A DNA stretch of 23,352 nucleotides from Bacteroidales bacterium (lineage in GTDB: Bacteria; Bacteroidota; Bacteroidia; Bacteroidales; WCHB1-69): the NCBI GenBank assembly GCA_031266895.1, contig JAISAD010000047.1:1-23352 (forward strand), in the 5' to 3' direction. Positions 1-8,055 of the stretch are shown here, piece by piece; position 1 is the stretch's first letter; each line of letters opens with the position of its first letter. Made by a program: the position numbers and the translations under genes. The notes under the pieces were generated by a model. It did not search any database and was not told the origin of the DNA. It was given only the letters and a program-made list of their open reading frames with translations.

Positions 1-8
1 TGAATTAA

Positions 9-197
9 ATGCTCGAAGAATAAAACTCCATGCTCGGAGAATAAAACTCCATGCTCGAAGAATAAAACTTTATGCTCGGAGAGTAAAACTTCATGCTCAG
101 AGAATAAAATTTTATGCTCGGAGAATAAAAATCGGAGTTCAGAAGTACTAAATCGACTCTCAGAGAGTAAAAATCGAAGCTCGGAAGTACTAAACGG
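9..197. repeat. Array of nine 21-bp tandem repeats
   Basis: Nine units of exactly 21 bp run without gaps from 9 to 197. Units 1-6 begin ATGCTC (copy 6 starts at 114) and continue with a GRAGARTAAAA-like core. Units 7 and 9 carry AAGTACTAAA instead of the core AGAATAAAA, and unit 8 returns to the AGAGTAAAA type, so the right end alternates in a 42-bp higher-order pattern. The eight bases before position 9 do not fit the unit, so the left edge appears to lie in this window. Because 21 is a multiple of three, the frame starting at 4 stays open through the array as an imperfect heptapeptide repeat (C-S-E-N-K-T-P), but no start codon or coding context supports a gene. The array ends 2 bp from the stop codon of the minus-strand ATPase gene. 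Function unknown. Confidence 0.95.
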
Positions 198-199
198 AA

Positions 200-964
200 C
201 TATTTTTCAGTTTTCCTGACCCCTCCATATTCGTCAATCTGGAAATGAGAATCAAGGTCAAAGAGGGTGCGTATATTTTGAGTGGCAAGCACACTGCTGC
301 ATAGTCCTGCATCTATAATGCGTCCCTTTTTGAGCAGCAGGGCCTCCCGGGCATAACTTTTGGCCAGCGAAAGGTCGTGCAGTACCATCACAATGGTAAT
401 TTTCTGCATTTGATTAAGATGAGACAGCATGTCCATAATTTCAAACTGATGCACCATATCAAGGTTGGCCAGCGGTTCATCCAGGAGTATCATCTCTGTT
501 TTTTGCGCCATGGCGCGTGCTATCAAGGCGCGCTGCTGCTCGCCTCCGCTCAACTCGCTAAACAGTCTCTCCTTCAAGTCAACAAGGCGGGTTTGCTGCA
601 GAATATCGAGCACAATTCGATTATCCTTCTCTCCTGCCGACTGCCAAAAGAAGTGGTAGGGGTTGCGTCCCATCAATACCATGTCAAACAGCGGAAAGTC
701 AAAAATAATATCCTGACGCTGAGGCACGTAAGCTATTTTTTGACTCAACGCCCTTACCGAATAGCGCTCTATGGGAATGCCGCCCAGTGCAACAGTGCCG
801 GCAGATGCCTTTAGCAGGCGTGCCAGCAGTTTCAGCAGGGTAGTTTTTCCCGAACCGTTCTGCCCCAGCATTACCCAAAAATCGCCTGAGGCTATGCTCC
901 AGTTAATATCCTGCAAAACAGGGTATCCGGAATAGGCAAATGAAAGATTTTTGAGTTGAAACAT
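200..964 (-). CDS. ABC transporter ATPase, FecE/BtuD family
   Basis: A 254-residue cytoplasmic ATPase that would power import of a metal chelate (siderophore, haem or cobalamin) through the permease encoded immediately upstream. All ABC motifs are intact: Walker A GQNGSGKTT at residues 34-42, Q-loop near Gln82, signature LSGGEQQR at 138-145, Walker B ILLDEP at 159-164, D-loop near Asp169 and H-loop His196. Length and the HQFEIMDML-type helix after the D-loop fit the FecE/BtuD/HmuV group of iron and cobalamin importers. It starts 4 bp after the permease stop, so the two are surely co-transcribed. The substrate cannot be told from this subunit. No terminator is visible downstream; the gene ends against the 21-bp repeat array. 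Confidence 0.93.
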   Translation of the reverse strand: MFQLKNLSFAYSGYPVLQDINWSIASGDFWVMLGQNGSGKTTLLKLLARLLKASAGTVALGGIPIERYSVRALSQKIAYVPQRQDIIFDFPLFDMVLMGRNPYHFFWQSAGEKDNRIVLDILQQTRLVDLKERLFSELSGGEQQRALIARAMAQKTEMILLDEPLANLDMVHQFEIMDMLSHLNQMQKITIVMVLHDLSLAKSYAREALLLKKGRIIDAGLCSSVLATQNIRTLFDLDSHFQIDEYGGVRKTEK

Positions 965-968
965 GGCT

Positions 969-1982
969 TTACATTTTTTTATTTTTCATAAGCAGAAAGA
1001 TAAAATAGGGCACGCCGGTCATAGCCGTAACCGCCCCTACCGGCAATTCCGACGGAGCGGCAATTGTGCGGGCCAGCGTATCGGCCAGCAAGAGGCAAAA
1101 GGCGCCTGTAAGCATGGAATTTAAAAAAACAGCACGATTGTAATTCCCCACCAGCAGGCGCGTAATATGCGGCACAATTAGCCCTATAAAGCTGATAGCG
1201 CCGCAAAATGAAACTATTACCGAAACCAGCACCGATGAAAATACCAGCGCCATAACAGTAGTGCGCCGTGTATTTACTCCAAGAGAGCGTGCCGTATCAT
1301 CGCCCAGCTGCATTATAGTAAGATTTTTAGCAAGCAACAGGAGTATGCCGGCGCAAACAGCCATTACCGGCAGGAGAAAAACGATGTGCGACCATGAAAC
1401 AGAGGCCAGACTGCCCATTGTCCAAAAAATAATCTTTTTCATTTCGCTCTCCCTGTAAACTATGAGCAGCGTAATCACTGCCGAAATCATAAAATTGAGA
1501 GAGATTCCGGTTAGCAGCAGCGTTTCGACAGAACGCCGTCGGCTCAGCTGCGATACTCCCAGGAGCAAAAGTAGCGTAAGCAGGGCGGTAAGCAGAGCAG
1601 GCAGCGTGATGCCCCAAAGAAATATGTTCCAGCCTGCGATAAAGGCTATTGCCGCACCCAGCGATGCGCCCGACGAAAGGCCGAGCATGTAGGGGTCGCA
1701 TATCGGGTTGCGGAATATGGATTGAAAGACTGCTCCACAGAGCGCCAGCGAAGCACCCACCAGCAGGCTCATCACGATGCGGGGCAATCGCAACTCCCAC
1801 AACAGAGGCATGGGATCAACCGAATGGCCAGCCGCGAAACCCAATTTATGGCTAATGGCATAGCCAATGGCCTTTGCCAGTGCCGGCAAGGGGATGGAAA
1901 TGACCCCATACGCCGCCGCGCCAATCACTCCGGCAATAAGGAGGAAGAGGATTATGAGCGGAATATGGCGGTTTTGTTTCAT
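969..1982 (-). CDS. FecCD/BtuC-family permease of a metal-chelate importer
   Basis: A 337-residue polytopic inner-membrane protein of the FecCD transport family, with a hydrophobic N-terminal segment at about residues 8-30 and roughly nine further membrane stretches. Family hallmarks include the LRLPRIVMSLLVGASLALCGAV region (about 64-86), the GLSSGASLGAA stretch, and GLIVPHITRLLVG towards the C-terminus, which is the usual ATPase-contacting region. It would pair with the ATPase that follows 4 bp later. It begins 19 bp after the stop of the PLP enzyme. A 7-bp inverted repeat with a 3-nt loop covers the start codon. No periplasmic binding protein or TonB receptor lies in the window, so iron-siderophore, haem and cobalamin all remain possible. 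Confidence 0.93.
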   Translation of the reverse strand: MKQNRHIPLIILFLLIAGVIGAAAYGVISIPLPALAKAIGYAISHKLGFAAGHSVDPMPLLWELRLPRIVMSLLVGASLALCGAVFQSIFRNPICDPYMLGLSSGASLGAAIAFIAGWNIFLWGITLPALLTALLTLLLLLGVSQLSRRRSVETLLLTGISLNFMISAVITLLIVYRESEMKKIIFWTMGSLASVSWSHIVFLLPVMAVCAGILLLLAKNLTIMQLGDDTARSLGVNTRRTTVMALVFSSVLVSVIVSFCGAISFIGLIVPHITRLLVGNYNRAVFLNSMLTGAFCLLLADTLARTIAAPSELPVGAVTAMTGVPYFIFLLMKNKKM

Positions 1983-1997
1983 TTCATTTTATGAAAT
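1981..1997 (-). promoter_or_regulatory. Small inverted repeat over the permease start codon
   Basis: ATTTCAT, a TTT loop and ATGAAAT form a perfect 7-bp inverted repeat in the 19-bp gap between the PLP enzyme stop and the permease start; one arm includes two bases of the start codon. It is A/T-rich and short, so any effect on translation is speculative. Confidence 0.4.
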
Positions 1998-2001
1998 TCG
2001 A

Positions 2002-3183
2002 TTATACCCGCTCTAAGGCCTGAGCCAAATCGGCTTTGAGGTCTTCTATATCCTCAATTCCCACGGCAAAGCGCACTAACCCGTCTGTGATGCCGCAGGC
2101 TGCCCGTGCCTCTTTGCTCATTTTGGAGTGGGTCATGGAGGCAGGGTGCGACATGAGCGACTCCACGCCGCCCAGCGATACTGCCAAAAGTATCATTTTA
2201 ATGCTGTTCATCAGCTTTTTGCCGGCTTCGAGGCCGCCTTTCAAGCCGAAACTGAGCGTAGAGCCGGGGCCGTCCATCTGCTGTTGCGCCAGCGCATATT
2301 GCGGATGCGAACGCAGGCCGGGAAAACTTACCCACTCCACCTTAGGATGCTGCTCCAGCCATTCGGCAATAATCTGCGCATTCTCCTGCTGTTTGAGCAC
2401 GCGTATTGACAATGTTTTTAACCCTCTGATTACCATGTAGGCTTGCGTGGGGTCCATGTTAAATCCCATATTCATCATTACGAGGCGCATAAGCGCATCC
2501 ATTTCGCCGGTTTTGGAAATTACCGCACCGGCTATAATATCGGCATGGCCATTAATAAATTTGGTCATAGAGTGCACCACCACATCCGCACCCAAATCAA
2601 GCGGGCGCTGCAAAACCGGACTGCAAAATGTATTATCTACCACTACCACAATCCCCAGCGAGTGTGCCCACTCTGCTGCGGCCTTCAGGTCGGTAATAGC
2701 GATAGTGGGATTGGTGGGGGTTTCAATATAGAGCACCTTTGTGTTGGGACGATAAGCCCGCTTCACATTTTCGAGGCTGGCAGTATCCACGTATGATGCT
2801 TCTACTCCATACTGCGACCAGTATTTTTCCATAACCACGCGAGATGATCCATACACGGCATCGGTAGAAATAATGTGATCGCCCCCTTTCAACAGGGCCA
2901 TATAGGCACAGTTTACGGCAGCCATGCCGCTGCACACTGCTACGCATTTGGCCCCATGCTCCAGTTGCGCCAGCGTATTTTCCAAAGCCGCGATAGTGGG
3001 ATTCCCGATGCGGGTATAGATAAAGTCGGAATTTTCGCCGGCAAAACAGGCTGCCCCATGGTCGGCATTTTTAAATTTAAAGGTGGAAGTTTGGTAGATG
3101 GGCGTAACGGCCGCTCCAAAGATTTCTTCTACTTCTGCACCGTGCACTAACACGGAATCTAATTTTAAGTTACTGCTATTCAT
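2002..3183 (-). CDS. PLP-dependent trans-sulfuration enzyme (Cys/Met metabolism family)
   Basis: A 393-residue cytoplasmic enzyme of the Cys/Met metabolism PLP family, which includes cystathionine gamma-synthase, cystathionine gamma-lyase, methionine gamma-lyase and O-acetylhomoserine sulfhydrylase. The cofactor lysine is Lys208 in SMTKFINGH. Other expected PLP contacts are Tyr56 and Arg58 (YTRIGNPT), the SGMAA loop at 85-89, Tyr111, Asp183 (VVDNTF) and Ser205. The C-terminal SLGGVESLMSHPASMTH block binds the substrate carboxylate. Methionine gamma-lyases usually have Cys after Tyr-Gly (YGC); here it is YGSS, so a classical methionine gamma-lyase assignment is doubtful and the reaction is left open. 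It is the first gene of a minus-strand unit with the FecCD-type importer, 19 bp upstream of the permease. Confidence 0.92.
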   Translation of the reverse strand: MNSSNLKLDSVLVHGAEVEEIFGAAVTPIYQTSTFKFKNADHGAACFAGENSDFIYTRIGNPTIAALENTLAQLEHGAKCVAVCSGMAAVNCAYMALLKGGDHIISTDAVYGSSRVVMEKYWSQYGVEASYVDTASLENVKRAYRPNTKVLYIETPTNPTIAITDLKAAAEWAHSLGIVVVVDNTFCSPVLQRPLDLGADVVVHSMTKFINGHADIIAGAVISKTGEMDALMRLVMMNMGFNMDPTQAYMVIRGLKTLSIRVLKQQENAQIIAEWLEQHPKVEWVSFPGLRSHPQYALAQQQMDGPGSTLSFGLKGGLEAGKKLMNSIKMILLAVSLGGVESLMSHPASMTHSKMSKEARAACGITDGLVRFAVGIEDIEDLKADLAQALERV

Positions 3184-3221
3184 TTATTTATTTGTTTTAT
3201 AATCTACTGATTTTCAGGCCG

Positions 3222-3229
3222 CAAAGATA
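3222..3229 (-). promoter_or_regulatory. Candidate -7 box for the PLP enzyme unit
   Basis: On the minus strand this reads TATCTTTG, matching the Bacteroidota -7 consensus TAnnTTTG. It lies about 39 bp before the start at 3183. No clear -33 TTG is seen at the expected distance, so this rests on one box. Confidence 0.5.
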
Positions 3230-3276
3230 CACTAAAATTACTTCCGAACTTCTCGCGGCTGTCTTCTTATTTTTTG

Positions 3277-3284
3277 TATTTTTG
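3277..3284 (+). promoter_or_regulatory. Candidate -7 box for yidC
   Basis: TATTTTTG matches TAnnTTTG and lies 25 bp before the yidC start. The -33 region is not a good match. Together with the minus-strand box at 3222-3229 it makes this 126-bp gap a divergent promoter region. Confidence 0.5.
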
Positions 3285-3309
3285 CGCACTAAATTTTTAA
3301 ATAGAAAAT

Positions 3310-5277
3310 ATGGATAAAAATACAATTATTGGGCTGATTTTAATTTTTGCGGTAGTAATGGGTTTTATGGCTTACAATGCCAATCAAACCAGGAAGAAGC
3401 AAGAGGAAAAGGCGAGGGAGGAGATATTGACACAAGCCGAAAAAGTGCTGCAGGATTCTCTTGCTCAATTGCAGGGAATTGATGACATTGCAGCCCCAAA
3501 GGACACTGCGCCTCAAGCCGAAACGGGAACAGCTACCCCACCCCTTCAGGCGGCCCCCCACCCCACCCTGCCCGGTCAAACGGTTTTGACAACTGCTGCA
3601 GATACGGAAAGCGGCGAATATGTGATTGAGACAGACATGGCCCGCTACAAAATAGCAAAAAAGGGAGGCTATATTAAATATGTAGAGTTGAAAAAAGCTA
3701 ACCGATACACCCCCAAAGGCGCTCCCAAGCAGCCTTTAGTGCTTTTCGACGGGGAACAAAACAGTCTGTCGCTGCAGTTTGCACTAAAGGACCAAACCCC
3801 CATAGAAACCGCAGATCTGCTTTTTGAGGCTGATATGGATACCCTGATTATAGCAGGCAAAGAGACCCGGCAGTTGTCGCTTCGCGTCTATGCCCATAAG
3901 GAGCCCGCGGCCTCAACTCCCGATACGGCTCAGCCTGCTGCATCCGAAAACGCCTACATGGAATTTTTATCCACCTTCAAGGGCGATGACTACAAGCTCG
4001 ACTTTACGGTGAATTTCGTCAATATGAAATCCTGTCTCTATCCGGCTTCCAGCTGCAGGATGACGTGGGCTGCCGACCTGATTAATGTGGAGAAAAACTA
4101 TGAGTACGAGCGCAATGCTACCACTATTTTCTACATGGACAATCTGGAAAAGGTAGATAATCTTAACGAAACAAAAAATGAAAAGAAAGATTTCACTTCA
4201 CCCATCAAATGGATATCCTGTAAGCAGCAGTTTTTCACCGCAACATTAATTGCCGACTCTGCCAATTTTACCACAGCCTCGCTGGCGATTGAAGTCCCCG
4301 ATAACGGAGAAAAAACATTACTGAAAAGATGTTATGCAGAGCTGGAAATGCCTGTAAAAAATCAGGATAACAACTCCTTCGGAATGTCGTTCTACTTTGG
4401 CCCCAATCAATATAAACTGCTCAAAGAGTATCATTTGAACCTGGAAAGGCAATTGCCGCTGGGCTGGGGATTTTTCCTGTTGCAATGGATTAACCGTTAT
4501 GTAATCATTCCGGTATTCAACTGGCTGGAACACTACGGGCTAAGCTATGGAATTATCATCCTGATTTTAACGATTCTATTAAAAACCATACTTTTCCCGA
4601 TTGCTTACAAGCAGTATCTTTCGGGGGCAAGAATGCGCCTGCTAAAGCCCGATATGGACGAAATTAACGCGCGCTATCCTAAACAGGAAGATGCCTTAAA
4701 GAAGCAGCAGGCTACGATGGCTCTGTATAAGCGGGCCGGTGTAAGTCCCATGTCGGGCTGCCTGCCCATGTTGCTGCAATTTCCTATCCTGATTGCCATG
4801 TTCCGCTTTTTCCCTGCCTCTTACGAATTGCGCCAGCAGTCGTTTTTGTGGGCAGAAGACCTCTCTACCTATGATTCCGTGCTCAATTTGAGCTTCAATA
4901 TTCCATTTTACGGCGACCATGTCAGTCTGTTTACTCTTTTAATGACTATAGCTACCCTGATCTACTCCCGGCTTAACAATAAGCAGATGGCAGCAGGCAG
5001 CGGCGATCAGCAAAAAATGATGAAAATCATGATGTACATCATGCCGGTACTCTTCCTCCCCATGTTCAACAGCTTCTCATCGGGCTTAACCTACTACTAC
5101 CTGCTGGTAAATTTGATTACCTTTGTACAAATGGGCATTTTTAAATTTACGGTTGACGAACACAAATTGCGTAAAAAAATGCAAACCGTCATGAGCAAGT
5201 CGGTTAAAAAATCAAAATGGCAAATCAGAATGGAAGAGATGATGAAACAGCAGAAGCAAATGCAGCGAAAAAAATAA
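3310..5277 (+). CDS. yidC: Membrane protein insertase YidC
   Basis: A 655-residue inner-membrane insertase that integrates proteins with or without the Sec translocon. The N-terminal anchor is at about residues 4-23, followed by a charged, proline-rich linker (to about 95) and the large periplasmic domain (to about 375). The conserved insertase core follows: membrane helix with LLKTILFPIAYKQY around 423-436, the cytoplasmic hairpin with ARMRLLKPDM, the AGVSPMSGCLPMLLQFPI helix, and two last helices. The hydrophilic-groove basic residue is Lys425, where the E. coli protein has Arg366. The tail is strongly basic (KSVKKSKW to MQRKK), as expected for ribosome contact. Length fits the Bacteroidota form, which is longer than the proteobacterial one. 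It may be transcribed alone: a separate -7 box lies before the next gene. Confidence 0.97.
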   Translation: MDKNTIIGLILIFAVVMGFMAYNANQTRKKQEEKAREEILTQAEKVLQDSLAQLQGIDDIAAPKDTAPQAETGTATPPLQAAPHPTLPGQTVLTTAADTESGEYVIETDMARYKIAKKGGYIKYVELKKANRYTPKGAPKQPLVLFDGEQNSLSLQFALKDQTPIETADLLFEADMDTLIIAGKETRQLSLRVYAHKEPAASTPDTAQPAASENAYMEFLSTFKGDDYKLDFTVNFVNMKSCLYPASSCRMTWAADLINVEKNYEYERNATTIFYMDNLEKVDNLNETKNEKKDFTSPIKWISCKQQFFTATLIADSANFTTASLAIEVPDNGEKTLLKRCYAELEMPVKNQDNNSFGMSFYFGPNQYKLLKEYHLNLERQLPLGWGFFLLQWINRYVIIPVFNWLEHYGLSYGIIILILTILLKTILFPIAYKQYLSGARMRLLKPDMDEINARYPKQEDALKKQQATMALYKRAGVSPMSGCLPMLLQFPILIAMFRFFPASYELRQQSFLWAEDLSTYDSVLNLSFNIPFYGDHVSLFTLLMTIATLIYSRLNNKQMAAGSGDQQKMMKIMMYIMPVLFLPMFNSFSSGLTYYYLLVNLITFVQMGIFKFTVDEHKLRKKMQTVMSKSVKKSKWQIRMEEMMKQQKQMQRKK

Positions 5278-5314
5278 ATTTTTATACTTGAAAAGGGCAC
5301 AATAAAATTTTGCC

Positions 5315-5322
5315 TATATTTG
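5315..5322 (+). promoter_or_regulatory. Candidate -7 box for the DUF3276-parAB unit
   Basis: TATATTTG matches TAnnTTTG, 16 bp before the ATG at 5339. A TTG at 5288-5290 is 24 bp upstream, longer than the usual spacing of about 19-21, so the -33 element is uncertain. Confidence 0.5.
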
Positions 5323-5338
5323 CACGGCTAAAAATATC

Positions 5339-5677
5339 ATGAATAATAATACAAAAACGATGGAGAATTCAGAGAATAACCCACTATTGTCCTTATCCCT
5401 GCGGGCAGGAAAGCGTACCTATTTTTTCGATGTAAAAGAGACAAAGAAAGGTGATAAGTACTTAAGCATCACAGAAAGTAAAAGAAAAACCAATACTGAC
5501 GGCACGTTCAGCTTTGAAAAGCACAAGCTGTTCCTCTACAATGAAGATTTTGACAAATTTTTGAACTCCCTGATCGGTACAATAGACTTTGTGAAAACCG
5601 GAAAAATACCTGAAATTCTATTTGACATGGAGCAAATAAAAGATGGTGACATCCGTTTTGAAGATTTGGAGGAATAA
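5339..5677 (+). CDS. PUR-family nucleic-acid-binding protein (DUF3276)
   Basis: A 112-residue protein with the PUR-domain fold signature of the DUF3276 family: a short variable N-terminus, then SLRAGKRTYFFDVKETKKGD and YLSITESKRK (about 20-50), then a helix with NEDFDKFLNSLIGTIDFV (about 68-85). Family members bind single-stranded DNA or RNA; the spirochaete relatives are regulators. The acidic C-terminal tail (DIRFEDLEE) is typical. A second ATG at 5360 would remove seven residues; the first ATG is kept because it lies closest to the promoter-like box. Its stop is 2 bp before the parA start, so it is in an operon with parAB. No direct role in segregation is implied by the sequence. Confidence 0.88.
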   Translation: MNNNTKTMENSENNPLLSLSLRAGKRTYFFDVKETKKGDKYLSITESKRKTNTDGTFSFEKHKLFLYNEDFDKFLNSLIGTIDFVKTGKIPEILFDMEQIKDGDIRFEDLEE

Positions 5678-5679
5678 TA

Positions 5680-6453
5680 ATGGGAAAAATCATTGCGGTT
5701 GTTAATCAGAAAGGCGGAGTTGGAAAAACTACTACCGCAGTCAATCTGGCAGCTTCATTTGCGGTCATGGAACATAAAACATTGCTTATTGATGCCGACC
5801 CGCAAGCCAACGCTTCCACTTATGTAGGCTTTGACAATACGAATATTGCATACAGCATTTACGACTGCATTATGGAGTTGCAGCCGGCACAGAAGTGCAT
5901 TCTCAATACGGCTACCCCATACTTCGACATTATGCCATCGCACATTGATTTGGTGGGCGCAGATTTGGAGCTGGTAAACTACGACCAAAGGGAATATCGA
6001 TTGCGCAATGCTATCAATGGCCTGAAAGAGCAGTACGATTTTATTATTATGGACTGCTCTCCCTCGCTCGGACTGATTACCCTTAACGTTTTAGTGGCTT
6101 CCGATTCGGTGATTATTCCGGTGCAGTGCGAATACCTGGCACTGGAAGGATTGGGAAAGCTATTCAATACCATACGAATAGTACAGTCCGGAATGAATCC
6201 CGAACTCACTATTGAGGGAATTTTACTTACCATGTACGACCCGCGCACCAAGCTGGCCAATGCCGTAGTAGAAGATGTGAAGCTGCACTGCAAGGGCATC
6301 GTTTTCAACACCATCATTGCACGCAACATCAAATTAAGCGAAGCGCCAAGTTTTGGAAAGCCTATTGTGCTGTATGATATCAGTTCAAAAGGGACACTCA
6401 ATCATCTCAATTTGGCCAAAGAGATTTTAGTAAATAACGGTTATACCATTTGA
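5680..6453 (+). CDS. parA: Chromosome-partitioning ATPase ParA (Soj)
   Basis: A 257-residue ParA/Soj ATPase that binds DNA as an ATP dimer and drives segregation of ParB-parS complexes. The deviant Walker A is KGGVGKTT at residues 11-18, with the signature Lys11. The switch I region contains DADPQANAS (about 38-46), and the Walker B region contains FIIMDCSPSLGLIT (about 124-137). The short N-terminus without a helix-turn-helix domain is the chromosomal type rather than the plasmid type. It lies 2 bp after the PUR-family gene and its stop is 14 bp before the preferred parB ATG. No parS site was found in the window. Confidence 0.96.
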   Translation: MGKIIAVVNQKGGVGKTTTAVNLAASFAVMEHKTLLIDADPQANASTYVGFDNTNIAYSIYDCIMELQPAQKCILNTATPYFDIMPSHIDLVGADLELVNYDQREYRLRNAINGLKEQYDFIIMDCSPSLGLITLNVLVASDSVIIPVQCEYLALEGLGKLFNTIRIVQSGMNPELTIEGILLTMYDPRTKLANAVVEDVKLHCKGIVFNTIIARNIKLSEAPSFGKPIVLYDISSKGTLNHLNLAKEILVNNGYTI

Positions 6454-6467
6454 TAAACGATAATTTT

Positions 6468-7349
6468 ATGGACAGAAAAAACAGCCCAAAATTGGGAAGA
6501 GGCCTGGGGGCGTTATTATCGGGTTCGGAAGTTCCGATTGCCCCCAATTCGGCCGCACGCGTAAACGCCGACAAAAACAGCCTTATTAATATTGAACATA
6601 TAGAAGCCAATCCATACCAGCCGAGAACGGTTTTTGAAGAAAAAGCACTGGAAGAGCTGGCGCAATCTATTAAAAACTATGGTATTATTACTCCGATTAC
6701 GGTGCGCCCCTTAGAAAACGGACATTATCAGCTCATATCGGGAGAACGCCGCCTGAGGGCAGGCAAAATAGCCGGACTGAAGGAGATACCTGCCTATGTA
6801 CGCACCGCAAGCGATGAAATCAGTACGCAAATGGCATTAGTGGAAAATATTCAACGCGAAGACCTTAATGCCCTCGAAATCGCCTTGTCTTTCCAGCGAT
6901 TAATAGATGAATTTAATTTCACCCAAGACCAGCTGAGCGAAAAAATAGGAAAAAACAGAAGTACTGTTTCCAACTATATTCGCCTGCTCAATCTCTACAG
7001 TGCTGCTCAAGTAGCTGTGCGTGATAACCTGATTTCCATGGGACACGCCCGTGCTATCGTGGTGATTGACGATGAAATGCTACAAAACCAAATAGTACGG
7101 CAAATTATCAAAGAGGGCCTTTCGGTACGCCAAACCGAAGAGCTGATAAAAAAACAGGACGAAAACAAGCCCAAATCCGAACCGGTTAAGATGACCCTTT
7201 CGGAAGAGACAAAATTATTCAAAAAACAGTTGGCCAAGAAATTGAATGCCAAAGTAAATATCGCCACAGATCCCACAGGAAAGGGAAAAATCACCATCGC
7301 TTTCGACTCGGACGAAGCACTTGGAAAGATTATGGCAACATTAAGCTAA
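6468..7349 (+). CDS. parB: Chromosome-partitioning protein ParB
   Basis: A 293-residue ParB, the CTP-dependent clamp that loads at parS and is moved by ParA. The N-terminal ParA-activating peptide is visible (KLGRGLGALLSG at about 7-18). The CTP/N domain follows, with NPYQPR (about 49-54), the ISGERRLRAGKIAGL block and the NIQREDLNALE block. The helix-turn-helix centre has QLSEKIGKNRSTVSNYIRLL, and a basic linker leads to the dimerisation tail (about 250-293). A TTG at 6450 would extend the frame by six residues and overlap parA; the ATG at 6468 is preferred because MDRKN leads straight into the conserved N-terminal motif. Confidence 0.96.
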   Translation: MDRKNSPKLGRGLGALLSGSEVPIAPNSAARVNADKNSLINIEHIEANPYQPRTVFEEKALEELAQSIKNYGIITPITVRPLENGHYQLISGERRLRAGKIAGLKEIPAYVRTASDEISTQMALVENIQREDLNALEIALSFQRLIDEFNFTQDQLSEKIGKNRSTVSNYIRLLNLYSAAQVAVRDNLISMGHARAIVVIDDEMLQNQIVRQIIKEGLSVRQTEELIKKQDENKPKSEPVKMTLSEETKLFKKQLAKKLNAKVNIATDPTGKGKITIAFDSDEALGKIMATLS

Positions 7350-7365
7350 TGAACCGGTTTACAGA

Positions 7366-7971
7366 ATGAAACGGCATGCTGTATCTCTACTTCTCCTGCT
7401 CATCACACTTTCGTTCTCCTTACAGGCGCAAGTGGATACTGCCATTGTAACAGCAGATCATATTGTAGCAGCGGATCATAGCGATATTAAAACAGATACC
7501 GTAAATCCTAAAAAACACAGTCCCACAACGGCTGCATTGCTCTCTTTGATACCGGGTGGCGGACAGATTTACAACAAAAAATGGTGGAAAGTGCCCATTA
7601 TTTACGCTGGCCTTGGAGCTTCAGGTTACTTCATGTATCACTACGGAAAACTCACGAGACATTATCAATTGGAATACCGCTATCGGGTATCGGCTGATAC
7701 TGCCCTGCGGGCTTTGTGCGACTCCAAATTAGCTTCGCATGACGATCAAAACATACTCTCTGCCAAAAACAACTTCCAGCGCAATCTGGAAATCGCCATT
7801 GCGGCTACGGTCATTATCTACGTACTCAATTTTATAGATGCCCTGGTGGATGCCCACCTCTTCGATTTCGATGTGTCCGACAAGCTCTCTCTGCGGATAG
7901 CCCCTGCCCTGCTTCCCAATATGCAGACAGGGCGCCATGTACAGGGGATTAGTATATGCTTGCGCTTTTAA
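7366..7971 (+). CDS. DUF5683 membrane protein
   Basis: A 201-residue protein with an N-terminal signal peptide (hydrophobic stretch at about 4-20, ending SLQAQ). A DUF5683 core follows, starting TAALLSLIPGGGQIYNKKWW (about 54-73), with one membrane helix just after it (VPIIYAGLGASGYFMYHY) and another at about 145-165 (LEIAIAATVIIYVLNFIDAL). The family is characteristic of Bacteroidota and its function is unknown; the P-G-x-G-Q-x-Y-N/K-K motif resembles small TM2-like membrane domains. It starts 16 bp after parB, and I recall the same gene behind parB in other Bacteroidales, so it is probably co-transcribed. A role in segregation has not been shown. Confidence 0.85.
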   Translation: MKRHAVSLLLLLITLSFSLQAQVDTAIVTADHIVAADHSDIKTDTVNPKKHSPTTAALLSLIPGGGQIYNKKWWKVPIIYAGLGASGYFMYHYGKLTRHYQLEYRYRVSADTALRALCDSKLASHDDQNILSAKNNFQRNLEIAIAATVIIYVLNFIDALVDAHLFDFDVSDKLSLRIAPALLPNMQTGRHVQGISICLRF

Positions 7972-7990
7972 AACATTTTTTGTATTTTTG
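7960..7990 (+). promoter_or_regulatory. Promoter candidate for the C25 protease gene
   Basis: TTG at 7960-7962, 20 bp spacing, then TATTTTTG at 7983-7990 match the Bacteroidota TTG-N19/21-TAnnTTTG pattern. The -33 lies inside the end of the DUF5683 gene. The leader to the ATG at 8056 would be about 55-60 nt. Confidence 0.65.
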
Positions 7991-8055
7991 CGAGCTACTG
8001 TACAATAGCCAGTATATGTTGTATTTTTTATTTTAATTTATTAGTAATCAATATC

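Noticed and set aside
4..289. Plus-strand frame reading the tandem array as a heptapeptide repeat
   Set aside because: It has no start codon after the stop at 1-3 and continues antisense into the ATPase gene; openness follows from the 21-bp period.
3184..3309. Cobalamin riboswitch upstream of the PLP enzyme-importer unit
   Set aside because: The 126-bp gap is too short and shows no B12-box-like element; only promoter-like boxes are visible.
6450..6467. TTG start for parB overlapping the parA stop
   Set aside because: The six added residues are not part of the ParB N-terminal motif; the ATG at 6468 is the simpler start.
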